Assembly (NCBI RefSeq): GCF_003574315.2
Contig: NZ_AP025739.1
Span: forward strand, 4,154,001 to 4,218,000
From: Capsulimonas corticalis
Lineage (GTDB): Bacteria; Armatimonadota; Armatimonadia; Armatimonadales; Capsulimonadaceae
DNA: 64,000 bases
Direction: 5' to 3'
In this document: positions 9,547 to 17,415 of the stretch, piece after piece
How the letters are laid out: each line of letters begins with the position of its first letter
How positions within the stretch are numbered: the stretch's first letter is position 1
The notes under the pieces: generated by a model
The model's input: only the letters and a program-made list of their open reading frames with translations
What the model was told of the DNA's origin: nothing
Database searches by the model: none
Program-made: the position numbers and the translations under genes

Positions 9547-9909
9547 TTAGCACTGTTCGGAAGCGTCGTAATCCGTCAGGAGATAGTTGGTCAGAACAGC
9601 GGCAAAGAACGAGAAGAAAAAAAGGCGCGCGTTGCGTTGCTTCAGCGCGCCTGTCACCCATGGCAATACCAATAAAGCCGGAACGAAGGGTGTGTCGATC
9701 CGTCCATGAACACGGAAAGGAACGACGCGCTTGATTACGAAGGGCTGGTCGGTCAAAGCGGTGAGCAGTCCCGCTGCGCCGCCAAAGATATAGCAGAGTG
9801 CTCGCGCCTTATCCTTAAGCTTAAAAAGACTTGGCGCCAGGACCAACGCCGTTACAAAGCCGTAGTCGATGGAGCAGTGAGCTTTAGGCCCAAAGACTTT
9901 AACGCTCAT
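9547..9909 (-). CDS. Small membrane protein in an operon with a DoxX-like gene
   Basis: A 120-residue protein with three or four hydrophobic segments (about 15-33, 38-55, 75-90 and 95-112) and short charged loops, so probably an integral membrane protein. An AAGGAGAA site lies before the ATG at 9909. It starts 25 bases after the end of the DoxX gene on the same strand, so the pair is probably cotranscribed. I do not recognise the family. Confidence 0.6.
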   Translation of the reverse strand: MSVKVFGPKAHCSIDYGFVTALVLAPSLFKLKDKARALCYIFGGAAGLLTALTDQPFVIKRVVPFRVHGRIDTPFVPALLVLPWVTGALKQRNARLFFFSFFAAVLTNYLLTDYDASEQC

Positions 9910-9933
9910 GAATCTCGGTGTTCTCCTTCCGTC

Positions 9934-10338
9934 TCACTTTTCCGTGCTCTTCACTTTTTCCGTGCTCTTCAGCGCCCAGTAGATCAGAACCGGCTGGAAG
10001 AACAGTCGCACGAAACGCTTTGTGTCCGTGTTTAATCCGAATGCGTCTCGCCGGTGGGTGTACTGCGAGATGTTGCCGGGCAGGACGACGGCGAAGAGCG
10101 CCGCCGCCACCTTCCCCAGCGCCCCTTGCAGTTTCTCGTTGGTCAGGACCAGAGCGCCGCCCAGCGCGATCTCGACGACGCCGGAGGCAACCACGGTGTC
10201 GTCCTTGCCGAGCGGAACCCAGTCGGGTACCTGCGCCTGGAACTCCTCGCGCGCGAACGTCAGGTGGCCGAGGCCGGTAAAGATCAGAGAGCCGCCCAGC
10301 AGAACGCGGGCGATCTTTTTGAGAGTTGTTTCGTTCAT
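9934..10338 (-). CDS. DoxX-family membrane protein
   Basis: About 134 residues from the ATG at 10338 (an in-frame ATG at 10377 is also possible; neither has a strong Shine-Dalgarno). Four predicted membrane helices with the DoxX pattern: LLGGSLIFTGLGHL in helix 1, VASGVVEIALGGALVL in helix 2, LGKVAAALFAVVLPGNISQY in helix 3, and FQPVLIYWAL in helix 4. DoxX proteins are small quinone- or redox-linked membrane proteins; the substrate here is unknown. It forms a two-gene operon with the small membrane protein downstream. Confidence 0.75.
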   Translation of the reverse strand: MNETTLKKIARVLLGGSLIFTGLGHLTFAREEFQAQVPDWVPLGKDDTVVASGVVEIALGGALVLTNEKLQGALGKVAAALFAVVLPGNISQYTHRRDAFGLNTDTKRFVRLFFQPVLIYWALKSTEKVKSTEK

Positions 10339-10497
10339 GGCGGATTTCCAGTCTGTGTCAGCAAGCTTATACCCCATTTCAGAGGAACCGATGCACGACT
10401 TGTCCGCACGCTGTCCGCTCAGGCGCAGGCTTCCGCCGACCAGGCCGAGGCTTCCTTGAAGAGCGGCTTCGTCGATCGCTGGGCGCGGTCGTGCTTG

Positions 10498-10529
10498 AAA
10501 AAGGCCGCTCCCGGTTATCGGAAGCGGCC
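10498..10529 (-). terminator. Terminator of the DUF932 gene
   Basis: Read on the minus strand, GGCCGCTTCC pairs with GGGAGCGGCC and is followed by TTTTT. It lies about 30 bases after the stop of the DUF932 gene. Confidence 0.75.
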
Positions 10530-10559
10530 GGAAATAGATCGGCGATTGAAATGCGTCGG

Positions 10560-11717
10560 CTATTGGCGCGCCGCGGCAAGCTCCCGCAGCTGTCCGTCGG
10601 ACATCGAGAAGAATCGTCCGCCGATCGCCTCCAGCTCGGTGGCGCGGTCGTAGCTCGCCGCCTCCTGCGCCGCCGCCGTGACGGCGTTGCTCAGGCCCCA
10701 GAGCGAAAGGTCGGCCCCCTCGATCAGGCGGGCCATCACCCGCTCCTTCTCCGCGAGGCTGAGGCCAAGGCGCTGCGAGGCGCTTTCGACTGCGGTCTCC
10801 ACGTTTCCCTCGATCCGGATGCCCGCCGTCTCCTGCATCCGCGCGACCAGCGAGCGGAAGCGCGTCTCGTCCAGCGCCTCGGCGATGTGGTCCCGGATCC
10901 TGAGCAGCCGGGCCTGCGCGTCCGCGCGCCGCGTGTCGTCCCGGTAAATCCCGCCCTCGTCATCTGCTTGCAGAGCGCGCCCAACATGTCGCTGGCGGGT
11001 CGTCTCCTCCTGGATCCACAAGTTCGTGCATAGAAGCTTGTACACCACCTGGCGAACCGAGAGCGCTCCCTGGCCCGTCTCCGAGTTCGACAGCACGAAC
11101 CCCGCCTGCACTACCTGCGGTTCCCGGAGCATGCCGCTCCCCGTATGCAGGTTCTCCGGCCGCACCACGGCCTCCAGCTTTGGGCTGACGACTTTCAGGT
11201 ACAGGCGTTTCTCCGTCACCTCGCAGGAGGCGACGTGTTCTGGCCCTAGGTCCGCCCGCTCGATCGCAGCCGCCGCCATCCGGAAGACGTCGAAATTGTC
11301 GAGATCAACATTGAAAGCACCTGAGAGAAAGGCTCGTGCAGCCCCATCGAGCGTCCGCACGAGCCGAATCTCATCTCCTTTTCGTTTCATCAGGTGACTG
11401 ATCAGCACGTCGAAGAGCGCGCTGTCCTCGAACATCTCCCAGTCCTGCGCGAGGTGCAGCAGCGACCTCATGTCGCCGTCGGCGCGCAGCCGGTCGTAGA
11501 AGGGCTTAGGGATACCGGCGTACTCAGCGATCTGACCGTGCGCCAGCTCGCTGACCTCATATTGACTCGCCTTCGCATCATTCCCTCCAATCGATAGTCG
11601 CGTGCCACCGTCTGTAGTGAGACGGATCTCGCCCGCCGGCGCGAGTATGTCCCGCTTGGCCTCCGCCTGTCGCCTGAGCTCCTCCGCCAGGTCCGTCAGG
11701 GTGCGTCCTTGTTTCAT
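10560..11717 (-). CDS. DUF932 (phage/plasmid-like) protein
   Basis: A 385-residue protein with the DUF932 pattern: an N-terminal ASQYEVSELAHGQIAEYAGI segment, a central region with L-R-LDG-ARAFLS and the F-VSNSETG-GA-SV core, and a helical C-terminal half. The family is widespread on plasmids, phages and integrative elements and is often near anti-restriction genes; the biochemical role is not established. A GGAGG sits eight bases before the ATG, and a clear terminator follows. It is divergent from the small-gene pair at 11936, leaving a 218-base intergenic region for both promoters. Confidence 0.75.
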   Translation of the reverse strand: MKQGRTLTDLAEELRRQAEAKRDILAPAGEIRLTTDGGTRLSIGGNDAKASQYEVSELAHGQIAEYAGIPKPFYDRLRADGDMRSLLHLAQDWEMFEDSALFDVLISHLMKRKGDEIRLVRTLDGAARAFLSGAFNVDLDNFDVFRMAAAAIERADLGPEHVASCEVTEKRLYLKVVSPKLEAVVRPENLHTGSGMLREPQVVQAGFVLSNSETGQGALSVRQVVYKLLCTNLWIQEETTRQRHVGRALQADDEGGIYRDDTRRADAQARLLRIRDHIAEALDETRFRSLVARMQETAGIRIEGNVETAVESASQRLGLSLAEKERVMARLIEGADLSLWGLSNAVTAAAQEAASYDRATELEAIGGRFFSMSDGQLRELAAARQ

Positions 11718-11935
11718 CTTCTCAATCCTCCGATGCAGTCAAATTGGGGCGGCGTGGACTTGCTCCCCGGTCCGGGCGAGCCGCCTCCCCGAGACACCGT
11801 AACCGATGCCGTGAAAGCCGCGCACACCGGCGTGCGCTGGCGCAACCCTTCTGGCCGGCTTCTCGGGAGCGGCCTAGGCTGGGGGAGCGGCGCAACTGCA
11901 GGCCGCGCAAGACCACAGGTTAGGAGGAGCGTACT

Positions 11936-12163
11936 GTGCGCATCAAGCCATACGGGCGGCACTGGGCCGTCTACGACGCCGGAGGGGACCTCGTCTGCCT
12001 GGCCGTCTACCGGAAGGGAGCGCGCGAGGTCGTACGGCGACTTTCGACGCGCACCGGGAACCCGGCGGCGTCCCGCCGGTGCAAGCGGCGCGGGCCGGCG
12101 AGACGCGCGGAAGCCGTACAGGCTCAGCCTGGGAAAGGAAGGGGAGATGGCGTATCCCACTGA
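11936..12163 (+). CDS. Small conserved mobile-element protein (GTG start)
   Basis: 75 residues starting at a GTG that follows TAGGAGGAGC. The N-terminal part MRIKPYGRHWAVYDAGGDLV and the following VYRKGAREVVRRL have a compact fold-like pattern I have seen as an orphan family on plasmids, with no assigned function. The C-terminal 30 residues are Arg/Ala-rich. The next gene begins inside its last codons, so the two are coupled. Confidence 0.6.
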   Translation: MRIKPYGRHWAVYDAGGDLVCLAVYRKGAREVVRRLSTRTGNPAASRRCKRRGPARRAEAVQAQPGKGRGDGVSH

Positions 12164-12638
12164 GATCACTCTGGAGACGGGAGGCGTCGTCCGGGAGGGC
12201 GGCGCAGACCAGCAGGTGCAGGTGCGGGTCACCTGGGCGCTGGAGCGAGGCGACAGCCTGCCGACACTGGCGGATGAGCTGGCGGCAGACCTGGAGCGGG
12301 CGCACGCCGCCGTATGGCGACGCGTCCAGGGCGGCGAGCCCGAGCCGGTATCCGAGCGGCCGCGACTGGTGAAGACCGACTCGCCGCGAACTGAGAGCGA
12401 AGCCGAGTGCGAGGAGGTAGTCACCTGTCAATTAGACGATGAAGAGGTCAAGGCCGTGAGTCCTCCGGCGACCGCTCCGCAGGTCATCGCGCTGAGGTCG
12501 CATGCCTACCGGGCGGGAAAGAGCCGCGCGGAGCTGGACGCGCTGGCCGCCGACCGGTTCGCCAGGGATTCCGTGGAGCTTCTGACGAAGATTGAGGCGG
12601 CGGCGTTCCTGCTGTCCCTGCAGAGGGACGGGTGGTAA
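12147..12638 (+). CDS. Conserved accessory protein of unknown function
   Basis: 163 residues from the ATG at 12147, which has a strong GGAAGGGGAG site. The N-terminal 60 residues (VQVRVTWALERGDSLPTLAD, then a helix ending in a Trp-Arg-Arg) look globular; the middle is acidic and probably flexible; the C-terminal 50 residues (SHAYRAGKSRAELDALAADR, then KIEAAAFLLSLQRDGW) form helices. The last 20 residues resemble the end of a shorter frame at 15099-15302, and both are followed by similar hairpin terminators, so a duplicated module is likely. No function assigned. Confidence 0.6.
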   Translation: MAYPTEITLETGGVVREGGADQQVQVRVTWALERGDSLPTLADELAADLERAHAAVWRRVQGGEPEPVSERPRLVKTDSPRTESEAECEEVVTCQLDDEEVKAVSPPATAPQVIALRSHAYRAGKSRAELDALAADRFARDSVELLTKIEAAAFLLSLQRDGW

Positions 12639-12678
12639 CCGTCCGCCGCGCCCGTCGTCAGACGGGCATACCATTTCA

Positions 12679-12710
12679 GCCCGCTTTCCGAAAGGAGAGC
12701 GGGCCTTCTT
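12679..12710. terminator. Rho-independent terminator
   Basis: GCCCGCT pairs with AGCGGGC with an inner TTCC-GAAA-GGAG extension, followed by CTTCTT. It ends the plus-strand pair 11936-12638 and may also serve the minus-strand gene at 12748. Confidence 0.75.
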
Positions 12711-12747
12711 GTACATGGCGTCTCAGTATTCTGTGGGAGGCAGTGGA

Positions 12748-13008
12748 TCAGGATCTATCGTCCGGAGGCGGCTTTTCTGATGGCGAGCCGAGGACGCGCC
12801 GCAGCATTTGCAAGGTCTTCGTCGCGCTGATCTTCCGTTTCGTTGCTTCGCTCTTCGGACGGCCCTTCTTCCACCCGCCGCGTTTGCCGTTTTCCTGAGC
12901 CGCCCGTTGCTTCGCTGGAGTACGCGCTGAACCCATCCGCCGGGCCGTATCGGAATCGAGGGTGGGCTTTCGGGGCTGGTCGGCTGTTGGACTGTCGTCG
13001 GTGTGCAT
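12748..13008 (-). CDS. Small basic protein, paralogue of the 9046-9225 product
   Basis: 86 residues from the ATG at 13008. Acidic N-terminal 20 residues are followed by SDTARRMGSARTPAKQRAAQ and GGWKKGRPKSEATKRKISAT, matching the 9046-9225 product over about 50 residues. The alternating basic and helical pattern suggests a DNA- or RNA-binding peptide, but I recognise no named family. The gene's upstream side is cut off by the insertion sequence beginning at 13081, so its native promoter may be displaced. Confidence 0.6.
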   Translation of the reverse strand: MHTDDSPTADQPRKPTLDSDTARRMGSARTPAKQRAAQENGKRGGWKKGRPKSEATKRKISATKTLQMLRRVLGSPSEKPPPDDRS

Positions 13009-13052
13009 AGTCACAGCATCGCCTAAATTCGGCTGCCGGTCAATCAGAATGG

Positions 13053-13080
13053 CGCGTCGATAGTATCGACCGTCGTGGTA
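13053..13080. repeat. Left 28-bp target-site duplication of the IS at 13081
   Basis: Identical over 28 bases to 14409-14436. It contains AGTATCGA. Confidence 0.9.
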
Positions 13081-14408
13081 TGTTCCTGCTCTTTGATTAT
13101 GTCCGGTGTCTGCTCTTTGAAAATGTCCGCCTTGTGCTGCGTATTGCTGTCTACGAACCGGCAAAGAGGTAAGCGCTTTGCTTGGCTGTCAGCCCTTTCT
13201 TAGTGGACGCTTCTGGCTTTCCTGGCGTGTCTGTTGGATACTTCTCGGGCTGATATTCTGGAGAAGCTGCTCTCACAGCAGGCGTCGTGGGACGAGCTGG
13301 CAGAACCGTATACTCCAAGCGTCGTGTCCCGTCATAAAGACAAAGACGATGATCCGAGGTCGTACGCACGCTGATCGACTGTCCCGCCAAACTGCGCATG
13401 CGTGAGCGGGCAGTAATCTGTAAGACTTGCCCGCCAAAGCTAAGCGTGTGGTCTGCCTTGACGATCCGTGTATCTTGAAGACTGAAGTAGTAATCCCAGT
13501 CCGTATCCGCTTCCAGCGTCACCCAGGCGCTGTTAGGATCCATCGCTTCGATCGCAAAACGTTCATTAAACCGAGCGATGAACGTCGGCAGAAACGTATT
13601 GGCCGCTTCCAGGGTATCGACCTGCGCTAAACGCATCTCCTTAACCAATCGGTCTTGCAGCGTCTGCCAGAGCCGCTCGACGCGCCCTTTGGCCTGCGGG
13701 GAATGCGCCGCGATGCTTTCGACGCCCAGGTCGTGGAGCACCTTCTGGACGTGGCTCATGGGCGTAATCCCATCGAGATCATCCTCAATCGTCGCCTTCT
13801 TGGGAGAGCGCAGGATCGTGTGTTTGTCATGGTAATAGCTCATGGGCAAACCATGGAGCATGGCAATCTCCAGGAACATCGTCAGGTACGCCGCACATTC
13901 CGTCGGATGGAAGCGCAGGTGTAGCACCCGGTTGCTGGCGCGTCGGAAGCGGCTTGAGAGCACGGGCGGCCGCCTTGGGCGGTTCTCGCCGCTGTTGGAG
14001 GAGGCGCTGGAGTGTGGATCGACCGATCGCCACGCCATGCTCCTGGGCCAACACATCGCGGAGGTGGCAGACATTGAAGTCCGCCAGCACTCCGCCGGGT
14101 CCAGCCAGCTCCCAAATCTGATCGATCACTTCCGGAGCCAGAGTACGAGCAGGTTTGCGTCCTCGGTTGCCGTGGGCAATGCTGAGCAGCCCGTTGCTCT
14201 CAAAGGCAGACCTCAGGCGACGGATCTGGCGGTCGGTGACACCCAGGAGTTGTGCAGCGCGTATCGCAGTAATCGATCCGCTGATCAGGCGGGTGAGCAC
14301 GTCGGCGCGACGCTGCTCCGGATCAGTCAAACTCAATGTCCCCATTCCTCCAGTATGCGGACATTTTCAAAGAGCAGAGAACACGGACATATTCAAGGAG
14401 CAGTAACA
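13081..14408 (-). mobile_element. IS with very long target duplication (IS1202-like), copy 1, decayed
   Basis: A 1328-base element. Its left end TGTTCCTGCTCTTTGA matches the reverse complement of its right end (TGTTACTGCTCCTTGA) with two mismatches, and it is bounded by a perfect 28-base direct repeat. Long 27-28-base target duplications are known for the IS1202 group of IS families. A related 1441-base copy lies at 44839-46279. Confidence 0.9.
13151..14345 (-). pseudogene. DDE transposase of the IS1202-like element, internally deleted
   Basis: The N-terminal part (start 14345) has a double helix-turn-helix: LLGVTDRQIRRLRSAF then VCHLRDVLAQEHGVAIGRST. The C-terminal part, in another frame, carries YYHDKHTILRSPKKATIEDD and AAHSPQAKGRVERLWQTLQD, the latter holding the third catalytic acidic residue. 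Compared with the copy at 44895-46212, about 100 bases near 13920-13955 are missing. The deletion removes the MVQIDGSPHDW and GAIDDADN segments that supply the first two catalytic Asp residues, and shifts the frame. The product cannot be active. Confidence 0.88.
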
Positions 14409-14436
14409 CGCGTCGATAGTATCGACCGTCGTGGTA
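14409..14436. repeat. Right 28-bp target-site duplication of the IS at 13081
   Basis: Identical to 13053-13080 and followed directly by TTGACA. Confidence 0.9.
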
Positions 14437-14493
14437 TTGACACAATACCCAACGCTGTCTAGAGTGGAGGTACTAACAAGTAATCGCTCCGAT

Positions 14494-14955
14494 ATGAGTA
14501 CTCGCTCCGCAATCGTTCGCGCAACCGGCCCCGGCACATTCGCCGGGCGCTACGTCCACTTCGACGGCTACCCTGCCGGCGTTGGCCAGGCCCTCTGGGA
14601 CCTCTACCACGGCGAGTTCGACGGGGACCTCGACCGCATGCTCGAGGCCATCATCGACAAGCACCCGGCAGGCTGGTCGAGCATCGACGACTACCCCAAA
14701 AGCTGCTACTGCCACGACCGGGGCGAGACGCGCCGGCTCACCGTCACCCAGAGAAACGCCTACCGGCTGTGCTGCGAGTTCGTGTACGCGTTTGAGGCTC
14801 CCGAGCACGGCGCGCCGACCATGCGCATCCTGGCAGCCGACGACGGGCGCGGCAGGCCCCGGTGGGAGGCCCTGGCGGAAGTCGCCCTCGATGGTCGCGA
14901 GCCCGACTGGGCATCCATGCGCGGAACGGCTGCAAGCACCGAGCACGGCGACTGA
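14494..14955 (+). CDS. Conserved hypothetical protein of mobile elements
   Basis: 153 residues starting MSTRSAIVRATGPGTFAGRY, followed by HFDGYPAGVGQALWDLYHGE. This pattern (a small beta-rich domain with a conserved HxDGYP-GVG motif, then a Cys/His-containing CYCHDRGE segment) occurs as an orphan protein on actinobacterial and related plasmids; no function is assigned. The start is chosen by this conserved N terminus; a GGAGG at 14466 is too far away to serve it. TTGACA at 14437 sits exactly at the IS boundary and may drive it. Confidence 0.6.
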   Translation: MSTRSAIVRATGPGTFAGRYVHFDGYPAGVGQALWDLYHGEFDGDLDRMLEAIIDKHPAGWSSIDDYPKSCYCHDRGETRRLTVTQRNAYRLCCEFVYAFEAPEHGAPTMRILAADDGRGRPRWEALAEVALDGREPDWASMRGTAASTEHGD

Positions 14956-15098
14956 TCACGCGGGGCTAACAGCGCTACGACCTCGTACCGCCTCAAGAGT
15001 TGCCGTCCCCCTCTAGCCGGCAAAGTGAGGGGGATCATCGCGGCGAGCCGTAGCATCGTGTCCCCTAGACGTTTCCACGGGCGGCCTCGCCTCTATGG

Positions 15099-15302
15099 AT
15101 GGATTGGCAGTGGCCGGAGCCGGTCGGCTCGGCGCAGCCGGACGATGGAGGCGGCACAGTAAGCCTGGCGCGCCGCAAGCGGATAGCGGGGAAGCAGAGG
15201 CCAACGGCCCGGCATCCGAGCTCGCGCGCGCCGGTGGAGCGCCTAACGAAGGCTGAGGCGGCGGCGCTGCTAGAGGGACGGGTGGGATCGTCCGTCGCCT
15301 GA
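15099..15302 (+). pseudogene. Fragment related to the end of the 12147-12638 gene
   Basis: A 67-residue frame whose last 20 residues (RLTKAEAAALLEGRV and following) resemble the end of the 12147-12638 product, and both are followed by a GCCC...GGGC terminator. The first half is Arg/Pro-rich and unlike a folded protein. It is either a truncated duplicate or a very small gene. Confidence 0.35.
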
Positions 15303-15319
15303 GGGAGCAAACCATTCCA

Positions 15320-15351
15320 GCCCACGCGCCAAAAGGCGCGCGGGCCTTCTT
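15320..15351 (+). terminator. Strong GC-rich terminator
   Basis: GCCCACGCGCC, loop AAAA, GGCGCGCGGGC, then CTTCTTT. Confidence 0.8.
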
Positions 15352-15387
15352 TGGGATTCCAGCGTCGCATCAGTTCACTTGGTCCCA

Positions 15388-15419
15388 GAAAAAGACCCGC
15401 AAGCGGTCGGCCTGCGGGC
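15388..15419 (-). terminator. Terminator of the 15431-15712 gene
   Basis: On the minus strand CCCGCA pairs with TGCGGG and is followed by TCTTTTTC, just after the stop codon at 15431. Confidence 0.75.
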
Positions 15420-15430
15420 TAGGATCGTGC

Positions 15431-15712
15431 TCAATACTCCTCAGGAAGGAGTAACGTGGTCATTGATCGGTCGGCCTCCGTGATGACCCACAGCCTGACG
15501 CCGCTGATCAGGACGTATGCGGAGAGAAGGCGGATACCGGCGCTTACGGCGGCGTCGTTGGCAGCCCGGTCGTCTTCGCAGATGTCGCCCCAGTCGCCCG
15601 ACCGGTGGCGCTCCAGGAACTCCTCAAGCGTCTGCTCCACCCGCTCGACGGCCCGGATCGCCGCCGGCGTGGCTACGACCTGCCCCAGGGGAAACGGCGT
15701 GATACGTTCCAT
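15431..15712 (-). CDS. Small conserved plasmid-type protein (LLPEEY family)
   Basis: 93 residues. Recognisable pattern: an N-terminal F-LG-VVATP-A, then a helix with EEFLERH--GDWGDICEDD, a LLSAY segment and the C-terminal VWITEADRS-TT-LLPEEY type ending (here VRLWVITEADRSMTTLLLPE). Proteins with this ending are frequent on plasmids and in integrative elements, usually near methylases or antirestriction genes; the role is unknown. It has its own terminator and follows the 15729 gene closely, probably in one transcript. Confidence 0.7.
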   Translation of the reverse strand: MERITPFPLGQVVATPAAIRAVERVEQTLEEFLERHRSGDWGDICEDDRAANDAAVSAGIRLLSAYVLISGVRLWVITEADRSMTTLLLPEEY

Positions 15713-15728
15713 GGTGCTGATCCTCCCG

Positions 15729-16052
15729 TTATGCCGTCTCCGGACGAACAGGATCGATCCGTCGGAACCCGGAAGCCTCAGCGTCGTATTGGAGGAACCC
15801 GGCCCGGCCTTCCAGCAGGATCAAGTTCTCCGGAACAGCGATGGTGGCTCGGTGGGCGCGAAGTCCCTGTTCCGACAGGAACCCGGTGACTTCCCGCCAC
15901 AGGCTAAGCCAGGCGGAACGGACGTTGCTCCAATCCGTGGACAGGGGGACACCGTGCAGGAGGACGATCGGGCCGGCGCTGATCCGGCAGTAAAGCACAG
16001 AGCCAGGCTCTGAGTGCTGCATGCAGGCGACGAGCAGGCGGTCCGTCCGCAT
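15729..16052 (-). CDS. Hypothetical protein, N terminus possibly lost to a stop codon
   Basis: 107 residues from the ATG at 16052, with convincing protein-like content (WSNVRSAWLSLWREVTGFLS, then TIAVPENLILLEGRAGFLQY). The same frame stays open upstream to a TAA at 16137-16139 and reads LEDWAQAVDPSRPVLAALLI, which also looks coding. Beyond that stop, still in frame, is an ATGATG at 16191-16196 with an AGAGGAG site before it. I infer that the original gene began at 16196 and was broken by a nonsense mutation, leaving a shorter product. No family recognised. Confidence 0.5.
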   Translation of the reverse strand: MRTDRLLVACMQHSEPGSVLYCRISAGPIVLLHGVPLSTDWSNVRSAWLSLWREVTGFLSEQGLRAHRATIAVPENLILLEGRAGFLQYDAEASGFRRIDPVRPETA

Positions 16053-16388
16053 GCCGCAGGACGTACTTCCCGGCTCGATCAGCAGGGCGGCGAGAACTGG
16101 CCTGGACGGATCGACCGCTTGCGCCCAATCCTCCAGTTAGCAGTAACCGACGAATATGCACTGTTCGCTCGACTGAGTTCGTAACCGAGTCATCATCAAA
16201 CTCCTCTCAAGGTTAGTGAAGGCTCTGGCGACCGACGGAAGCCGATCTCCGTGCCAGCGTAACGCCATGGCAATCGGGGCGCAAGGCGACTTTCCCGCTC
16301 GCAAGGCCCACTCTTGTCCAATCATAAATTTCGGTTAAAGTGGATGAAAGGATGGGTGACAGCCTTTAATTTATATATCTTTACAACG

Positions 16389-16619
16389 ATGCAGCCCCTG
16401 GAGAAGATTACGCCGGCACACATGGTGCACGTAGAGCGCTATCCCTGGTTTGTCGCCGCCGTGCAAGTGGCCAAGGCCGACGGAAGCTACCCCGCTCTCG
16501 AAATATCGCTCGAACGGTTCGATGACGACCCTTTCGGCCTATACGCTTGTCTCTGGTATGCAGGGAGCGAGGGCGTTCGCGTGGTGTTTGTTGCTCTCAA
16601 TGCAGGCAAAGGAGAGTAG
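16389..16619 (+). CDS. Small hypothetical protein
   Basis: About 76 residues beginning MQPLEKITPAHMVHVERYPW. An upstream ATG at 16344 is in frame. The protein is compact with alternating strands (VAAVQVAKADG, LEISLERFDDD, GVRVVFVALNAG), so it is probably real, but neither start has a clear Shine-Dalgarno. Not recognised. Confidence 0.45.
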   Translation: MQPLEKITPAHMVHVERYPWFVAAVQVAKADGSYPALEISLERFDDDPFGLYACLWYAGSEGVRVVFVALNAGKGE

Positions 16620-16789
16620 TGTCGGATGGCTCAGCTCCCTGAGTTTGTTTCCGTAGCGGCCGTACGCCGGTGCGTTGAATCTCGTTGCGGGCGCCGTCGT
16701 TTTCAGCTCTACTGGAGGAAACGATTCGCCGGGCGGAGTCTGGCAGAAGGAAGCCCTGCGAACGACAACGACCGAGCCTGCTGTCCGAG

Positions 16790-16815
16790 GCCGCCGCTAC
16801 GCCGGCGGTCTTTTG
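16790..16815 (+). terminator. Rho-independent terminator in a gene-poor stretch
   Basis: CCGCCG, loop, CGGCGG then TCTTTT. The stretch 16620-16941 holds nothing else that I can support; no convincing gene precedes the hairpin. Confidence 0.55.
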
Positions 16816-16941
16816 TTATGTCAAGAAGCGTCTTTCCCGCGCGCAAGCCTGCTGGAGAAGACACGTGGATCGGCCCACGCTGGCAGGGACGACCGAGAAA
16901 CGTATGCACGAGAACCACTAACCATGAGGAAAGGAGGCAGG

Positions 16942-17415
16942 ATGGAGAGCCCGCACGGGTTTCGAGAGAACGACCAGCAAAGCCAACCAGGCGAGTGGCG
17001 CGTTCACAACCGCATCGCCGCGATCATGGCGCACACGACGCGGTACGCCTTCAAGGGGCAGGTCAGGCTGTCGAGGGACGCCCGCGTCTCCGAGGCGTCG
17101 ATCAGCCGCCTGGTCAACGGGTGCTCGCACCCGTCGTACCGCCTTGTCTACGCGGTGACACGGGCGCTGGAGAAGGCATTGGGACGTCCGTTGTCGCCGA
17201 ACGAGGTCGTCTCCTACAGCGGCTCCTATCCGACGCCGTCCGTGTGCCGCCTGGCCGGCTGCTCGGGCTGCATGCCGGACGCAGCCTACGACGGGGACGA
17301 GCGCCTGCGACCTGAGTTCCGGGGGGTGAGGCCTGGCGACTGGTCTCTCCCCGGCAGTGTCCATTCCGCCAATCCCTTACAAGCATCCGCGATAAATCAC
17401 AAGGAGGAACAATGA
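16942..17415 (+). CDS. XRE-type helix-turn-helix regulator
   Basis: 157 residues from the ATG at 16942, placed by the strong AGGAAAGGAGG site. Residues 25-85 form a Cro/C1-type helix-turn-helix (LSRDARVSEASISRLVNGCS as the recognition region). The C-terminal half holds a Cys-rich LAGCSGCMPDAAYD segment. Its stop overlaps the start of the Mrr-like nuclease gene (ATGA), so it probably controls the operon 16942-18643. Confidence 0.7.
   Translation: MESPHGFRENDQQSQPGEWRVHNRIAAIMAHTTRYAFKGQVRLSRDARVSEASISRLVNGCSHPSYRLVYAVTRALEKALGRPLSPNEVVSYSGSYPTPSVCRLAGCSGCMPDAAYDGDERLRPEFRGVRPGDWSLPGSVHSANPLQASAINHKEEQ

Noticed and set aside
13053-13080. IS target duplication as a dif/Xer core site
   Set aside because: I could not match the 11-6-11 arm pattern with confidence; only AGTATCGA and the following TTGAC are shared between the two targets.
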